DNA of 64,000 bases from Streptomyces acidiscabies (GCF_020010905.1 NZ_JAGJBY010000001.1:3430001-3494000); one strand, 5' to 3'; shown: positions 52,581 through 61,842, counted from the stretch's first letter. The notes: a model not told the origin generated them from the sequence alone. A program made the numbers and translations.

Positions 52581-53779
52581 AGGAACGTGTGCCCTTCGCC
52601 TCGGTAGGTGGGCACCGTCTCCGTGACGGTGTCCCCCTCGATCAGGTGCAACTGGTCGAAACGCTCGCAGAGTTCACCGGCCTTCGCGTGCCGGAACCAC
52701 ACCTTGTCGCCGATCAGCAGATCGTCGGCGGGCGCGCCGAGCAGGGGCGTCTGGACCTCGCCGGGGCCTTCCTGCGGGTCGTACTTGAGACCCTCCGGGA
52801 GATACGGCACCGGCAGCCGGTCCACGCCGGGCGCACCCGAGGCCGGGTAGCCGCCGCCGAGGACCGTCACCACGCCGACGCCCGGGCGGCGTACGACCGG
52901 CTGCGCGAACAGCGCCGCCGGACGGCCCCTGAACGACGTGTAGTTGTCGAACAGGCGCGGGACGTACAGGCCCGAACCCGCCGCGACCTCGGTGACCGCG
53001 TCCTCCGCGACCGTGCTCTCCACGCTGCCCGTGCCGCCGCCGTTCACGAACTCCAGGTCCGGGGCCACCGCCCGTACCGCGCGCACCACTTCGGCCCGGC
53101 GTTCCGCGAGTTCGCGGCGGGCGGTGGACTGCATCAGCCTGATCGCGCGCGAGCGGAAGGGGCGGCCGGACACCGCGTCGCCGACGCCCGCGATGTGGCC
53201 CTCGTACGCCATGATGCCGACCAGCTTGAAGCCCTGACGCCGGGTCACCGTGCGGGCGAAGTCGGCGAGTTGGGAGGGCGTGCGCAGGGGGGACCTTCTC
53301 GCGCCGACCCTGATCCGGCCGCCCAGCATCTGGAGGGCCGTGTCCAACTCCAGGCAGACGCGGATCACTTCACGGCCGTCGCCCCGTGCGGCGTCGATCA
53401 GGTCGAGCTGGGCGACGTCGTCGACCATGACCGTCACGGCGGCGGCGAGCTTCGGGTCGGCCGCCAGTTCCCCGTACCCGGTGCGGTCCGCCGACGGGTA
53501 CGCCAGCAGGACGTCCTCGAAGCCCGAGCGGGCCAGCCACAGGGACTCCGCCAGCGTGAACGACATCAGCCCCGCGAAGCCGTCCCTCGTGAGCACCCGC
53601 TCCAGCAGGGCCCGGCACCGGACGGACTTGCTCGCCACCCGGACCGGCTTCCCCCCGGCCCGGCGGCGCAGGTCCTCCGCGTTCGCGTCGAACGCGTCCA
53701 GATCGACGATCGCGAGGGGAGCGTCCAGATGAGCGGTGGCCCGGTCGTAACGGGCCCGGTCGGCGGCGCGCACAGTCAT
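52577..53779 (-). CDS. PLP-dependent amino acid deaminase/aldolase (D-threonine-aldolase-like)
   Basis: A 400-residue enzyme with an alanine-racemase-type barrel. The Schiff-base lysine is expected in VRVASKSVRC (about residue 49). GFAGLMSFTLAES, VGIMAYEGHIAGV and EFVNGGGTGSV are barrel loops, and VTVLGGGYPASGAPG the C-terminal beta domain. A metal-binding DK-rich C-terminus (DDLLIGDKVWFRHAKAGELCER) is the D-threonine-aldolase hallmark. It may act on D-threonine, D-serine or a related beta-hydroxy amino acid. The ATG at 53779 is preferred; the longer open frame upstream has no binding site. It converges with the SDR. Confidence 0.85.
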   Translation of the reverse strand: MTVRAADRARYDRATAHLDAPLAIVDLDAFDANAEDLRRRAGGKPVRVASKSVRCRALLERVLTRDGFAGLMSFTLAESLWLARSGFEDVLLAYPSADRTGYGELAADPKLAAAVTVMVDDVAQLDLIDAARGDGREVIRVCLELDTALQMLGGRIRVGARRSPLRTPSQLADFARTVTRRQGFKLVGIMAYEGHIAGVGDAVSGRPFRSRAIRLMQSTARRELAERRAEVVRAVRAVAPDLEFVNGGGTGSVESTVAEDAVTEVAAGSGLYVPRLFDNYTSFRGRPAALFAQPVVRRPGVGVVTVLGGGYPASGAPGVDRLPVPYLPEGLKYDPQEGPGEVQTPLLGAPADDLLIGDKVWFRHAKAGELCERFDQLHLIEGDTVTETVPTYRGEGHTFL

Positions 53780-54018
53780 GCACGCAGCCTGCCAGACGCG
53801 ATTACCGCAGGGTAGGGGGACGATACGGGCAGATGCCCCGGGGTGGTGGTACGGGTTCTCCCTCCCCCCACGACAAGCCGTAGAGTGACGCGCACGCACG
53901 AGGTACGGCTCCGGCCGGGATGCCGGTCGACCTGTGCGGGTATGCGTGCCCGAGGGAACCACCGTCCACCGGGACGCCGCCGCTCGCGGGGTGGCTCGGT
54001 ACGAGGAAAAAACGGGGG

Positions 54019-57000
54019 GTGCACTTGAGCACGCAAGCGCGGCGCCCTCCGGCGGATCACACGGTTTCGGAAGGGGCGTCCTTGAGGGAGGGGTCTGCGG
54101 GGGCGGGGGACGGGCGTGTTGTGGGGGGTGAGGCTTGGGATGAGGTGAGTGAGGAGGGGGGTTGGGGGGAGGGTGTCGCCGGGGATGGCGTGAGTGAGGG
54201 TGCTGGTGGGGATGTTTTTCCGCCGCCGCAGGCTTCTGCCCGGTTTCCGGACGTGGCGCCTTCGGCTCCTCGGCCGGGTGAGGGTGGGGGCAGGCGGGGG
54301 GCGCAGCCAGGCGGTGGCGGTACGTCTTCTGGCGCGGACTTCGGTGCCGGTGCCGCTTTCTCCGAGGCTGGGTTGAGCGCCGACGGCACGTTTCCTGGCG
54401 GCGCTTCCTCCGACGCCGGGTTGTCCAGCGCAGCGTTCAGCGTCGACGGTGTTCGTCCGTACGTCTCCCGTGCCGCGCAGGCGTCGAGCGGTGACACTCC
54501 GGGTTCGCCCGCTTCCGGTAGTGCCTGGACGCCGTTCTCGCGTAGCCGGATGGCTCCGCCGAGCAGCCCTTCCGGTGAGTCGCCTGCCCGCCCGGTCCCG
54601 ACGGACACTCCGGCCTGGACGCCGACGTCCTCGGTACGTCCCCCCGAGTTCGACGTCCCGTTCCCCTCGGGCGGCACGGCCTCACCCCGTCCGACGCCGG
54701 CATACGACGACCGGCCGCAGGACGACGCCACCCCACCGCGCCCCACGGTGCCGCCGCGTCCTCGGTCCGCGCCGGAGGTGTCGTACGCGGCTTCCGCCTC
54801 GCCGGAGCGGGGCGGTTCCGCGCCGGGACGGACCTCGGAGGCCCCGACCCGCTCCGGGCCTGCGACGGATTCCACCCCTCCGGACTCGGCACACCCCTCG
54901 GAGTCTCCACGCGCCCCTGGCCGGCCCACTTCGGACTCGGGACGAGCCCCGGAGCCTCCGTCCCGCTCGGGCTCGGTGGCAGGTCGGGCTTCTTCAGACT
55001 CGGGACGGGCTCCGGAGCCTCTGTCCCGCTCGGGCTCGGTGGCAGGTCGGGCTTCTTCAGACTCGGGACAGTTCTCGGGTTCTCCGTCCCGCTCGGGCTC
55101 CGTGACAGGTCAGACCTCTTCAGACTCGGGGCAGCCCTCGGACTCTCCACTCCGCCCCGGCTCCGTGGCAGGTCGGTTTTCTTCAGGTTCAGGGCAGGCC
55201 CAGGCGTCCCCGTCCCATCCCGGCTCCGTGGCAGGTCCGACTTCTTCGAGTTCGGGACAGGCCCCGAGTTCTCCGTCCCGCCCCGGCTCCGTGGCAGGCG
55301 GCTCGGGCTCGGGAGGGACCTCGGGGTCTTCGTCTCGCCCGGACTCCGGGACAGGTCCGACCTCCTCGGGCTCGGTACAGGAAGAGGGCTCCGGCATGCC
55401 GCCCCGCCGTTCCGGCTCCGGTGCGCAGGAGGAGGGCCGGGCCTTCTCGTCGGGTGCTGGGGCTCAGGGGCGGGTGGCTTCGTCGTACGGCGCGGATGCT
55501 TCGGGGCGGAGCGATTCGTCGTATGGCGCCGAGGGGTTCGACCGGGCTGCTTCGCGGTATGGCGCCGAGGGTCCCGACCAAGCTGCTTCGCTGTACGGCG
55601 TCGAAGGGTCTGACCGGGCTGCTTCGTCGTACGGCGCTGAGGGTTCCGACCAGGCCGCCTCCCCGTACGGCGCTTCCCCGCGCCCGGGGAACCCGGCGGT
55701 GCCCGGGGCGGGCTCGTCATACGCGGCGTCCAGGGCGCCGTACGCAGCTTCCGGCCAGGACGCCGGACGAGGCACTCCGGCGACGAAGCACCAGGACACC
55801 GCACCGCACTCCAGCACCCCGAACCCTGATAGCTGGACCACTTCACCCCGCACCCAGGCCCCCGAGGGCACCCGGCCCGCAGAGCCCGGCCGAGCCACAA
55901 CCCCTCACCTGCCCGGCCCCCCGACACCGGAGAACCACCACACCGCACCGCGCCCGACCGCAGGACCCGCGTCGGATGGACGTCACGCTGAGCCCCGCCC
56001 GGGGACGGCACCTGAGTCGGAGAGCCCTGTCGCCCCACCGCGCCCGGCCACCGCGCCTGAGTCGGAGAGCCGCGCTGTCCCACCGCGTCCGGCAGGCGCC
56101 CCGGCGCCGGAGGGCCGCCGCGCTGAGCCCGGCCCAGCCAGGGGGCCCGTGCCGGAGAGTCCCTTCGTCCCGCCACGCTCGGCCTCGGGGCCCGCGTCGG
56201 ACGGGCGTCGCGTTGAGTCCGGCTCGGTGTCTGGGTCTGGGATGGGGGGTCACTTTGCCTCGCCACGTTCCGGCGCTGCGTCCGGGTCGGAGAGCTCCTC
56301 TGTTCCGCCGCGCCCGGCGGGCACTCCCGCGTCGGAGGGGCACCGTGTCGAGTCTCGCTCGGCCACTGCGCCCGGGTCGGGCAGTCGTCCTGCCTCTCCT
56401 CGTCCCACCACCGCCCCGGGGTCGGAGAGCCGCGCTGTCTCACCGCGTCCGACAGACGCCCCGGCGCCGGAGGGCCGCCGCGCTGAGCCCGGCCCAGCCA
56501 GGGGGCCCGTGCCGGAGAGCCACCGTGCCGCAGCCCGCCCCGCCACGGGGCCTGCGTCGGAGAGTCCTGTAGCCCCGTCGCGCCGCCCGGCCACGGAGCC
56601 CGCTTCCGAGCGCCCCGTCCCCCCGCCGCGCCCGGCCGCCACTCCCGCGTCCGAGAGCCAGCCCTCCCAAGCCGCCGAACCCACCCACCCCATCCCCCCG
56701 CGCCCCTCCACCCCACCCAAGTCCGCGCGGCCCGGTACCACCCGTGGCACCCCCGAACAGAACCCCCCGATGCCGTCGCCCACGACCGTCCCGAACCCGA
56801 CGCCCCCGACCTCCTCCGGGCGCGCCGGCGAGCACCCGGCTCCCGCGACCGGCGGATCCCCCCGCCCCCCGGCCCCGCAGCCCACGACGGACACCCCCGG
56901 CGCCGCCCGCAACGCCAGGCCTCCAGCCTCCGCAGCGCCCCCGACTTCCATGGCGCCCCTGGACTCGCCAGCGCCCTCGGCCTCCGCCGTGCCTTCAAAC

Positions 57001-58041
57001 TCGGCAGCGCACCCGGCCTCCGCCGCGCCTTCGAACTCCACAGCACCCCCAGCCTCCACAGCGCCCCCAGCCTCCATGGCATCCCCGACCTCCTTCAGCG
57101 CCCCTTCAGGCACCCCCGCCGCCCCCTCGGCCCCCCACCACACCCCCAACCACCCCACACCTCCCCGCACCTCCCCCTCCCCCCTGCCCCCCCACCTCAC
57201 CCCCGACCCCTCCCTCTCCTGGACCGCCACCCCCACCCCCCCGACGGCCCCCGCCTTCGGTGAGCGCTTCGAAGGCGTCGCCCCCCAACCCCCCTTCGCC
57301 CGTGGCCGCATAGCCGCCGCAGCCGCCTGCGTCGTCCTCGGTCTGGGTCTCATCGGCGGTGCGGTCACCGGTAGTTGGCTGGTCGGGGACAACGCGGCGG
57401 CGGCCAGCGGGAGTTACGCGGCGGCCGGGGCGATCTGGCACAGCGTCCCCGTGGACCAGCTGTTCCCGGTGACGGTGGACGGACAGGGCGCGGGCCCCGG
57501 CGGCGCGGACAGGACGTGGACGAGGATCGGCGTCGCCCCGGACGCGGGCTGCGCGAACGCGTTCGACCCCCTGCTCACACAGGTCCTCGCCCCGGTCGGC
57601 TGCGACCGCCTCCTGCGGGCGACGTACGTGGACGCGACGCAGAGTTACGTCACCACCGTCGGCCTCCTGTTCACGACCGCCGACGCGACCCGCATGCGCG
57701 AGCTGGACACGAGGTTCGAGAAGGAGGGCCTGGCCCGCCGTACGGACCTGATGCCCCGCCCGTACGCCGCCCCGAACACCCTCGCCGCCCGCTTCGGCAC
57801 CGCACAGCGCGCGTCATGGACGGTGTCGGTCCTGACGGACGCGCCCGTGGTGGTCTACGCCGTATCCGGCTGGGCGGACAACCGCACGGTCGACACCCCC
57901 CAGCCCGCCGCCGAGGCGACCGCGACCGGCGCAACGTCGTCCGTGGCCCAGTCGGGCCTGGGCAACGAGGCCAAGGGCCTCGCGGACCGCATCGAACGAA
58001 CCCTGCGCAAGGCCGCCGCCCCGACGGAGCAGCCGTCATGA
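54019..58041 (+). CDS. Giant Pro/Ser/Ala-rich repeat protein with one transmembrane helix and a conserved extracellular domain
   Basis: A 1340-residue protein I cannot assign to a named family. Residues 1-1090 are low-complexity Pro, Ser, Ala, Gly and Arg, with three repeat classes (21-aa, 12-aa and about 120-aa units). A single transmembrane helix near 1098-1118 (AAAACVVLGLGLIGGAVTGSW) is followed by about 220 ordered residues (WHSVPVDQLFPVTVDGQGAG, CANAFDPLLTQVLAPVGCDRLLRA, two Cys pairs). The long N-terminal part should be cytoplasmic if the helix is N-in. GTG 54019 or TTG 54025 are both possible. It overlaps the mycosin start by ATGA, suggesting coupled production and perhaps a substrate or partner of the protease. 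Confidence 0.72.
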   Translation: MHLSTQARRPPADHTVSEGASLREGSAGAGDGRVVGGEAWDEVSEEGGWGEGVAGDGVSEGAGGDVFPPPQASARFPDVAPSAPRPGEGGGRRGAQPGGGGTSSGADFGAGAAFSEAGLSADGTFPGGASSDAGLSSAAFSVDGVRPYVSRAAQASSGDTPGSPASGSAWTPFSRSRMAPPSSPSGESPARPVPTDTPAWTPTSSVRPPEFDVPFPSGGTASPRPTPAYDDRPQDDATPPRPTVPPRPRSAPEVSYAASASPERGGSAPGRTSEAPTRSGPATDSTPPDSAHPSESPRAPGRPTSDSGRAPEPPSRSGSVAGRASSDSGRAPEPLSRSGSVAGRASSDSGQFSGSPSRSGSVTGQTSSDSGQPSDSPLRPGSVAGRFSSGSGQAQASPSHPGSVAGPTSSSSGQAPSSPSRPGSVAGGSGSGGTSGSSSRPDSGTGPTSSGSVQEEGSGMPPRRSGSGAQEEGRAFSSGAGAQGRVASSYGADASGRSDSSYGAEGFDRAASRYGAEGPDQAASLYGVEGSDRAASSYGAEGSDQAASPYGASPRPGNPAVPGAGSSYAASRAPYAASGQDAGRGTPATKHQDTAPHSSTPNPDSWTTSPRTQAPEGTRPAEPGRATTPHLPGPPTPENHHTAPRPTAGPASDGRHAEPRPGTAPESESPVAPPRPATAPESESRAVPPRPAGAPAPEGRRAEPGPARGPVPESPFVPPRSASGPASDGRRVESGSVSGSGMGGHFASPRSGAASGSESSSVPPRPAGTPASEGHRVESRSATAPGSGSRPASPRPTTAPGSESRAVSPRPTDAPAPEGRRAEPGPARGPVPESHRAAARPATGPASESPVAPSRRPATEPASERPVPPPRPAATPASESQPSQAAEPTHPIPPRPSTPPKSARPGTTRGTPEQNPPMPSPTTVPNPTPPTSSGRAGEHPAPATGGSPRPPAPQPTTDTPGAARNARPPASAAPPTSMAPLDSPAPSASAVPSNSAAHPASAAPSNSTAPPASTAPPASMASPTSFSAPSGTPAAPSAPHHTPNHPTPPRTSPSPLPPHLTPDPSLSWTATPTPPTAPAFGERFEGVAPQPPFARGRIAAAAACVVLGLGLIGGAVTGSWLVGDNAAAASGSYAAAGAIWHSVPVDQLFPVTVDGQGAGPGGADRTWTRIGVAPDAGCANAFDPLLTQVLAPVGCDRLLRATYVDATQSYVTTVGLLFTTADATRMRELDTRFEKEGLARRTDLMPRPYAAPNTLAARFGTAQRASWTVSVLTDAPVVVYAVSGWADNRTVDTPQPAAEATATGATSSVAQSGLGNEAKGLADRIERTLRKAAAPTEQPS
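54931..55360 (+). repeat. 63-bp tandem repeats in the giant protein gene
   Basis: About seven units of 21 residues, consensus SDSGxxPxxPSRSGSVAGRxS, degenerate toward the 3' end. The first two units differ by a single residue, so expansion is recent or homogenised. Confidence 0.85.
55481..55670 (+). repeat. 36-bp tandem repeats in the giant protein gene
   Basis: Four to five units of 12 residues, consensus SxYGAEGSDxAA. A tyrosine in every unit is notable in an otherwise Pro/Ser-rich region. Confidence 0.8.
56061..56519 (+). repeat. Near-exact 99-bp duplication, 360 bp apart
   Basis: 56061-56159 and 56421-56519 are almost identical (both read GTCGGAGAGCCGCGCTGTC at the start and GGGGGCCCGTGCCGGAGAG at the end; only a few differences). 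The 360-bp period equals 120 codons. The interval between holds related, weaker units. Confidence 0.85.
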
Positions 58042-59528
58042 CCACCCACGGAAACGAATCGCCCCCCGCAACGAACAACGCCCCCACCGACTCGCGAACC
58101 GCTCCGCACACCCGCCGAGCGACCCCGGTCCCGGCCATGAGCAGCCACCACACCGATTCACCGACCGCCCCGCACACCCGCCGGGCCGACACGGGTACTC
58201 GCTGCGGAGACTCACCGCCGACCGCTCCGCCCCCCGCCCCGAGCGGCCCCCACCCCGAGCCCCCGCCCGCCGCACACACCCGCCGAACGAACCCACCCCC
58301 CGCCACAAGCAACCCCACCGCCACCCCCACCATGCACACCCCACCCCCCTTCACCACCCGCCGCCGCACCACCTGCCGCGCCGCCCTCCTCGGCTGTCTC
58401 CTCGCCGCCGCAGTCGCCCTCGTCCCCCCGACCACCGCCTACGCCGACGGCATACGCGGCCAGCAGTGGGCCCTGGAAGCGATGCACACGCAAGAGGCGT
58501 GGCGGACGACCAAGGGCGCCGGGATCACCGTCGCCGTGCTGGACACCGGCGTCGAGGCCGATCACCCCGACCTCGACGGCAATGTCCTGCCCGCGAAGGA
58601 CCTCGTCGGGTTCGGGGCCGTGCCGGGGCAGCGGGCCTGGGCCCGGCACGGTACCGCGATGGCCGGGATCATCGCAGGCCACGGGCACGGGTACGACAAC
58701 GGCGACGGCGTCATGGGCATCGCCCCGGAGGCGAAGATCCTCCCCGTCAGGGTGATCCTGGAGGACGGCGACCCGGCCCGCACGCGCGCGAGGAACACTC
58801 GCGGCAACGCCCTCGCCGAAGGCATCCGCTGGGCCGCAGACCAGGGCGCCGACGTCATCAACCTCTCCCTCGGCGACGACTCGGAGTCCGCGCACCCCGA
58901 GCCCGCCGAGGACGAGGCCGTCCAGTACGCGCTGAAGAAGGGCTCGGTCGTCGTCGCCTCCGCAGGGAACGGCGGCGACAAGGGCGACCACATCTCGTAC
59001 CCGGCCGCCTACCCCGGCGTCATCGCCGCGACGGCCGTCGACAAGAACGGCGTACGCGCCTCCTTCTCCACCCGCCGCTGGTACGCGACGGTCAGCGCCC
59101 CCGGCGTGGACGTCGTGATCGCCGACCCCGACCACAAGTACTACGAGGGCTGGGGCACAAGCGCGGCGGCGGCCTTCGTCTCCGGCGCGGTCGCACTCAT
59201 CAAGTCCGCGCACCCCGGCCTGACCCCGGCGCAGATCAAGAACGTCCTGGAGTCCACCGCCCGCGACGCCCCCACCGGCGGCCGGGACGACTCCCGGGGC
59301 TACGGCTTCATCGACCCCGCCGCCGCGATCAGGGCCGCCGAGAAACTCAAGCCGGAGGGCCTGACCTCCCAGTCGTACGGCAAGGAGTACTTCGGCACGG
59401 GCCCCGACAAGGAGAAGGACGACCCCGACACGTCGGGTTGGGCGGGCCCGCTGGCGGGAGGCGCCGGGGGAGTGCTGCTGGTGGCGTCGGTGGTGCTGTG
59501 GCGGGGCCGGCGGCGTACGGAGTTCTAG
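58038..59528 (+). CDS. Mycosin-like subtilase (S8 serine protease), membrane-anchored
   Basis: A 496-residue serine protease related to the MycP mycosins of type VII secretion. Catalytic residues are Asp169 (VAVLDTGVEADHPD), His204 (RHGTAMAGIIAG) and Ser375 (GWGTSAAAAFVSG). A C-terminal helix (GGVLLVASVVLW) and RGRRRTEF tail anchor it. The N-terminal 100 residues before the signal-like segment (CRAALLGCLLAAAVALVPPTTAYA, about 113-136) are unusual, His/Pro/Thr-rich with three near-copies of APHTRRA; a start at ATG 58332 would give a standard signal peptide but has no binding site, whereas 58038 has GGAG and overlaps the preceding gene. No ESX gene is present in the window. Confidence 0.88.
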   Translation: MTTHGNESPPATNNAPTDSRTAPHTRRATPVPAMSSHHTDSPTAPHTRRADTGTRCGDSPPTAPPPAPSGPHPEPPPAAHTRRTNPPPATSNPTATPTMHTPPPFTTRRRTTCRAALLGCLLAAAVALVPPTTAYADGIRGQQWALEAMHTQEAWRTTKGAGITVAVLDTGVEADHPDLDGNVLPAKDLVGFGAVPGQRAWARHGTAMAGIIAGHGHGYDNGDGVMGIAPEAKILPVRVILEDGDPARTRARNTRGNALAEGIRWAADQGADVINLSLGDDSESAHPEPAEDEAVQYALKKGSVVVASAGNGGDKGDHISYPAAYPGVIAATAVDKNGVRASFSTRRWYATVSAPGVDVVIADPDHKYYEGWGTSAAAAFVSGAVALIKSAHPGLTPAQIKNVLESTARDAPTGGRDDSRGYGFIDPAAAIRAAEKLKPEGLTSQSYGKEYFGTGPDKEKDDPDTSGWAGPLAGGAGGVLLVASVVLWRGRRRTEF

Positions 59529-59592
59529 CGGTACGACCTTGGCGGGGCGGGCCGCAGGGCACCAAGCCCCATCGCCCCACCGCTGCCACCCC

Positions 59593-60525
59593 CTACGCCC
59601 CCGCCGCGAACGCCCCCACCGCCGCCCGCGCCACCTCCTCCACCAGCGACACCCCCGCCGCCATGCTCACACTCCCGTCCGACAACACCGCCACCAGATA
59701 CCCCCCACCCCCAGCCGACACCCGCCCGATGCTGTTCACATCCCACAACCCCGTCGTACTCCGCGCGAGCCACCCGTTCTTCAGCGCCCACCCCGCCCCC
59801 TGCGCGGCAGCCGACACCCCCCACGCCTGATCCGCCTCGACCTGCGCCATCAGCCCACGGACGTACTCACGGGAAGCGTCACTCAACTTCGACGACTCCC
59901 CGAACACCTGCTGAAGCAGCGCGAGTTGATCGGCGGCAGTCGTCTGCGTGAGCCCCCACAACGCCCCCTCCCCACCCTCCGTACCGGTCATCCCGAACCG
60001 GTCGTTGGCCGCGTCGAGGCCCTCCGCCTGGCCGATGGTGTTCCACAGGGCGCTCGCCGAGTCGTTGTCGCTGTTCTCGATCATCAGGGTGGCGTACGAC
60101 CTCTCCTGCGCGGTGAGCTTGCGTCCCGCGTCCTGCGCCTGGAGCAGCAGCGCCGCGAGGATGTCGACCTTCACGATGCTGGCCGTGTCGAACGCGGCCT
60201 CCCCGTACACGGCACTGTCCCCGGAGGCCAGATCGAGCACCCCCACGGACACGGCGGCGTCACCGGGGACGCTGATCGCCCCCATCGCCGTCTTCAGCGA
60301 CGCGGTGCGGTCGGGCTCCGGCACAGGCTCCTCCTGGGTACGCGCGGCCGGCGAGGACGTCGCCGCCGGGGCCGAGGATACGGGGGTGCCGTGACCGTCG
60401 TCGTGGGTCTTCACGTACGCCGTCCCGCAGGCCATCGCGATGACGGCGAGCATGGACAGCAGGAGTGTCCGGCGCCGGGAGGAGGAGCGGGCGCGGTGGC
60501 GGCGTACGGCTCTGGAGGGCTCCAT
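59593..60525 (-). CDS. Exported serine hydrolase with class A beta-lactamase fold
   Basis: A 310-residue secreted or membrane-anchored protein. A hydrophobic N-terminal segment (RRTLLLSMLAVIAMACGTAYV) is followed by a Ser/Pro-rich linker and a beta-lactamase/transpeptidase domain from about 75. The active-site SxxK is TASIVKVD, the SDN-like motif is ENSDNDSA, and KNG in WALKNGW stands where KTG is usual. The Glu166 deacylation loop is not evident, so penicillin hydrolysis is doubtful. A cell-wall or D,D-peptidase-like function is as likely. It is convergent with the mycosin gene, 64 bp apart. Confidence 0.83.
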   Translation of the reverse strand: MEPSRAVRRHRARSSSRRRTLLLSMLAVIAMACGTAYVKTHDDGHGTPVSSAPAATSSPAARTQEEPVPEPDRTASLKTAMGAISVPGDAAVSVGVLDLASGDSAVYGEAAFDTASIVKVDILAALLLQAQDAGRKLTAQERSYATLMIENSDNDSASALWNTIGQAEGLDAANDRFGMTGTEGGEGALWGLTQTTAADQLALLQQVFGESSKLSDASREYVRGLMAQVEADQAWGVSAAAQGAGWALKNGWLARSTTGLWDVNSIGRVSAGGGGYLVAVLSDGSVSMAAGVSLVEEVARAAVGAFAAGA

Positions 60526-60674
60526 CCCGCGATGCTGGGGGCGGTGGCTGTGTCTCCCGTGAGACGGACGTTAGAGCCGTGTCAGGGATTCCTGAGAAAA
60601 CTGTGAAACCGGTGACCACGGGGTTACCGGCCCCGCACAACCGCAGCAGCATCCCCCCGATAGGGTCGACGACC

Positions 60675-61406
60675 GTGGCGAACAAGAACATTCCCGACCC
60701 CGGCTTCCCCGACGACGACGGCACGGCCGACCCGGCACTCACGGCGGCGCTCGCGGCATGGACGCAGGACCGCACGAAGGTCCCCGCGATCCTCACGGCC
60801 CTGAAGACCGCGCGCCTCCTGGTCCCGGTGGTGGCGGTCCTCGGCGAGGTGGAGGAGGACGAGAACGGCCTACGCCACGAAAAAACGAGCGACATGGCGA
60901 TCCCCACGCTGAAGGCGGGCCCGCGCAAGGCACTCCCGGCATTCACATCGACGGCGTCCCTGTCCCAGTGGGACCCCCAGGCCCGCCCGGTACCGGTCCG
61001 CCTCCACCAGGCCCTGGAGGCGGCGGCCCACGAAAAGGCGGACACGGTGATCCTGGACTTGGCGGGCCCGATCCCCTTCGAACTGACGGGCCAAACCCTG
61101 CTGGCCTTGGCGGAGGGCCGCACAACAACGAACCCACTGGAGGACCCGGCGGTACGCGAGGCGGTACGGGCAGCAGTGGCATCGGAACCGGCGGTCCAGC
61201 GCGCGTACCTGGGCCCGGGAGAGTCGGACGGCACACTGGCACTGGTCCTGACGGACGACGCCGTACCGGCGAAGACGGCACAAGCAGTGGCGGAACGCCT
61301 GGCGGCGGACGAAAGGCTGAGGGCGAGGCTGGTGCGGGGCCTGGACCTGGCGCTGCTGCCGCCGGAGGCGAACCCGCCGGGTGAGCCTTTGTTCGTACGA
61401 GCGTGA
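60675..61406 (+). CDS. SseB-family protein
   Basis: A 243-residue conserved actinobacterial protein with an SseB-like domain. LTAALAAWTQDRTKVPAILTALKTARLLVPVVAVLGE opens it, followed by AIPTLKAGPRKALPAFTSTASLSQW and VILDLAGPIPFELTG. The GTG at 60675 gives the N-terminus ANKNIPDPGF. A TAGGGT box (60662-60667) lies a few bases upstream and could serve as -10. Function is not known in bacteria outside type III secretion. Codons are A/C-rich, in contrast with the G-rich genes at 8-17 kb. It sits beside DUF1844 and infC. Confidence 0.8.
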   Translation: MANKNIPDPGFPDDDGTADPALTAALAAWTQDRTKVPAILTALKTARLLVPVVAVLGEVEEDENGLRHEKTSDMAIPTLKAGPRKALPAFTSTASLSQWDPQARPVPVRLHQALEAAAHEKADTVILDLAGPIPFELTGQTLLALAEGRTTTNPLEDPAVREAVRAAVASEPAVQRAYLGPGESDGTLALVLTDDAVPAKTAQAVAERLAADERLRARLVRGLDLALLPPEANPPGEPLFVRA

Positions 61407-61437
61407 CGCTCGACCGCCGGCCCGCTGCGGGTCTTTT

Positions 61438-61470
61438 AGGGGCGCGGGGAACTGCGCGACCAGCCCCCAC
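61438..61470. repeat. Dispersed repeat, reverse-oriented single copy
   Basis: AGGGGCGCGGGGAACTGCGC followed by GACCAGCCCCCAC is the reverse complement of the core of the 46-kb array. It lies between the convergent SseB and DUF1844 genes. Confidence 0.75.
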
Positions 61471-61497
61471 CGGCCGGCAGCCGAAACTCAACCCGTC

Positions 61498-61842
61498 TTA
61501 GCCGTAAACCGGCCCGGTGTACTTCTCGCCCGGCCCCTGCCCCACCTCGTCCGGCACAACAGAAGCCTCCTGGAACGCCAGCTGAAGAGACTTCAACCCG
61601 TCCCGCAACGGCGCCGCATGAAACGAACTGATCTCCGTGGCCGACGCGTCAAGAAGCCCCGCCAGCGCACTGATCAACTTCCGCGCCTCGTCGAGATCCT
61701 TGAACTTCTCGCCCTCCTCGGTCAACCCGAGCTTGACCGCCGCCGCGCTCATGAGGTTGACGGCGACCGTCACGATGACCTCGACGGCGGGGACCTCGGC
61801 GATGTCGCGGGTCATTTCGTTGAAGTCGGGGTTGTCACTCAT
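61498..61842 (-). CDS. DUF1844 protein
   Basis: A 114-residue conserved protein of unknown function that habitually neighbours infC in actinobacteria. The helix-rich core reads EMTRDIAEVPAVEVIVTVAVNLMSAAAVKLGL and FKDLDEARKLISALAGLL. The ATG at 61842 begins SDNPDFNEM. The end of the protein (GQGPGEKYTGPVYG) is Gly/Tyr-rich and likely disordered. It is divergent from infC across a 375-bp leader region. Confidence 0.85.
   Translation of the reverse strand: MSDNPDFNEMTRDIAEVPAVEVIVTVAVNLMSAAAVKLGLTEEGEKFKDLDEARKLISALAGLLDASATEISSFHAAPLRDGLKSLQLAFQEASVVPDEVGQGPGEKYTGPVYG

Noticed and set aside
53920..54018. Start of the giant repeat protein at 53,920
   Set aside because: No ribosome binding site is present and the sequence before 54,019 looks intergenic, including a TAGAGT promoter-like box at 53,881.
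54931..55670. CRISPR-like regular repeats
   Set aside because: The repeats are in frame within one coding region, without unique spacers or cas genes.
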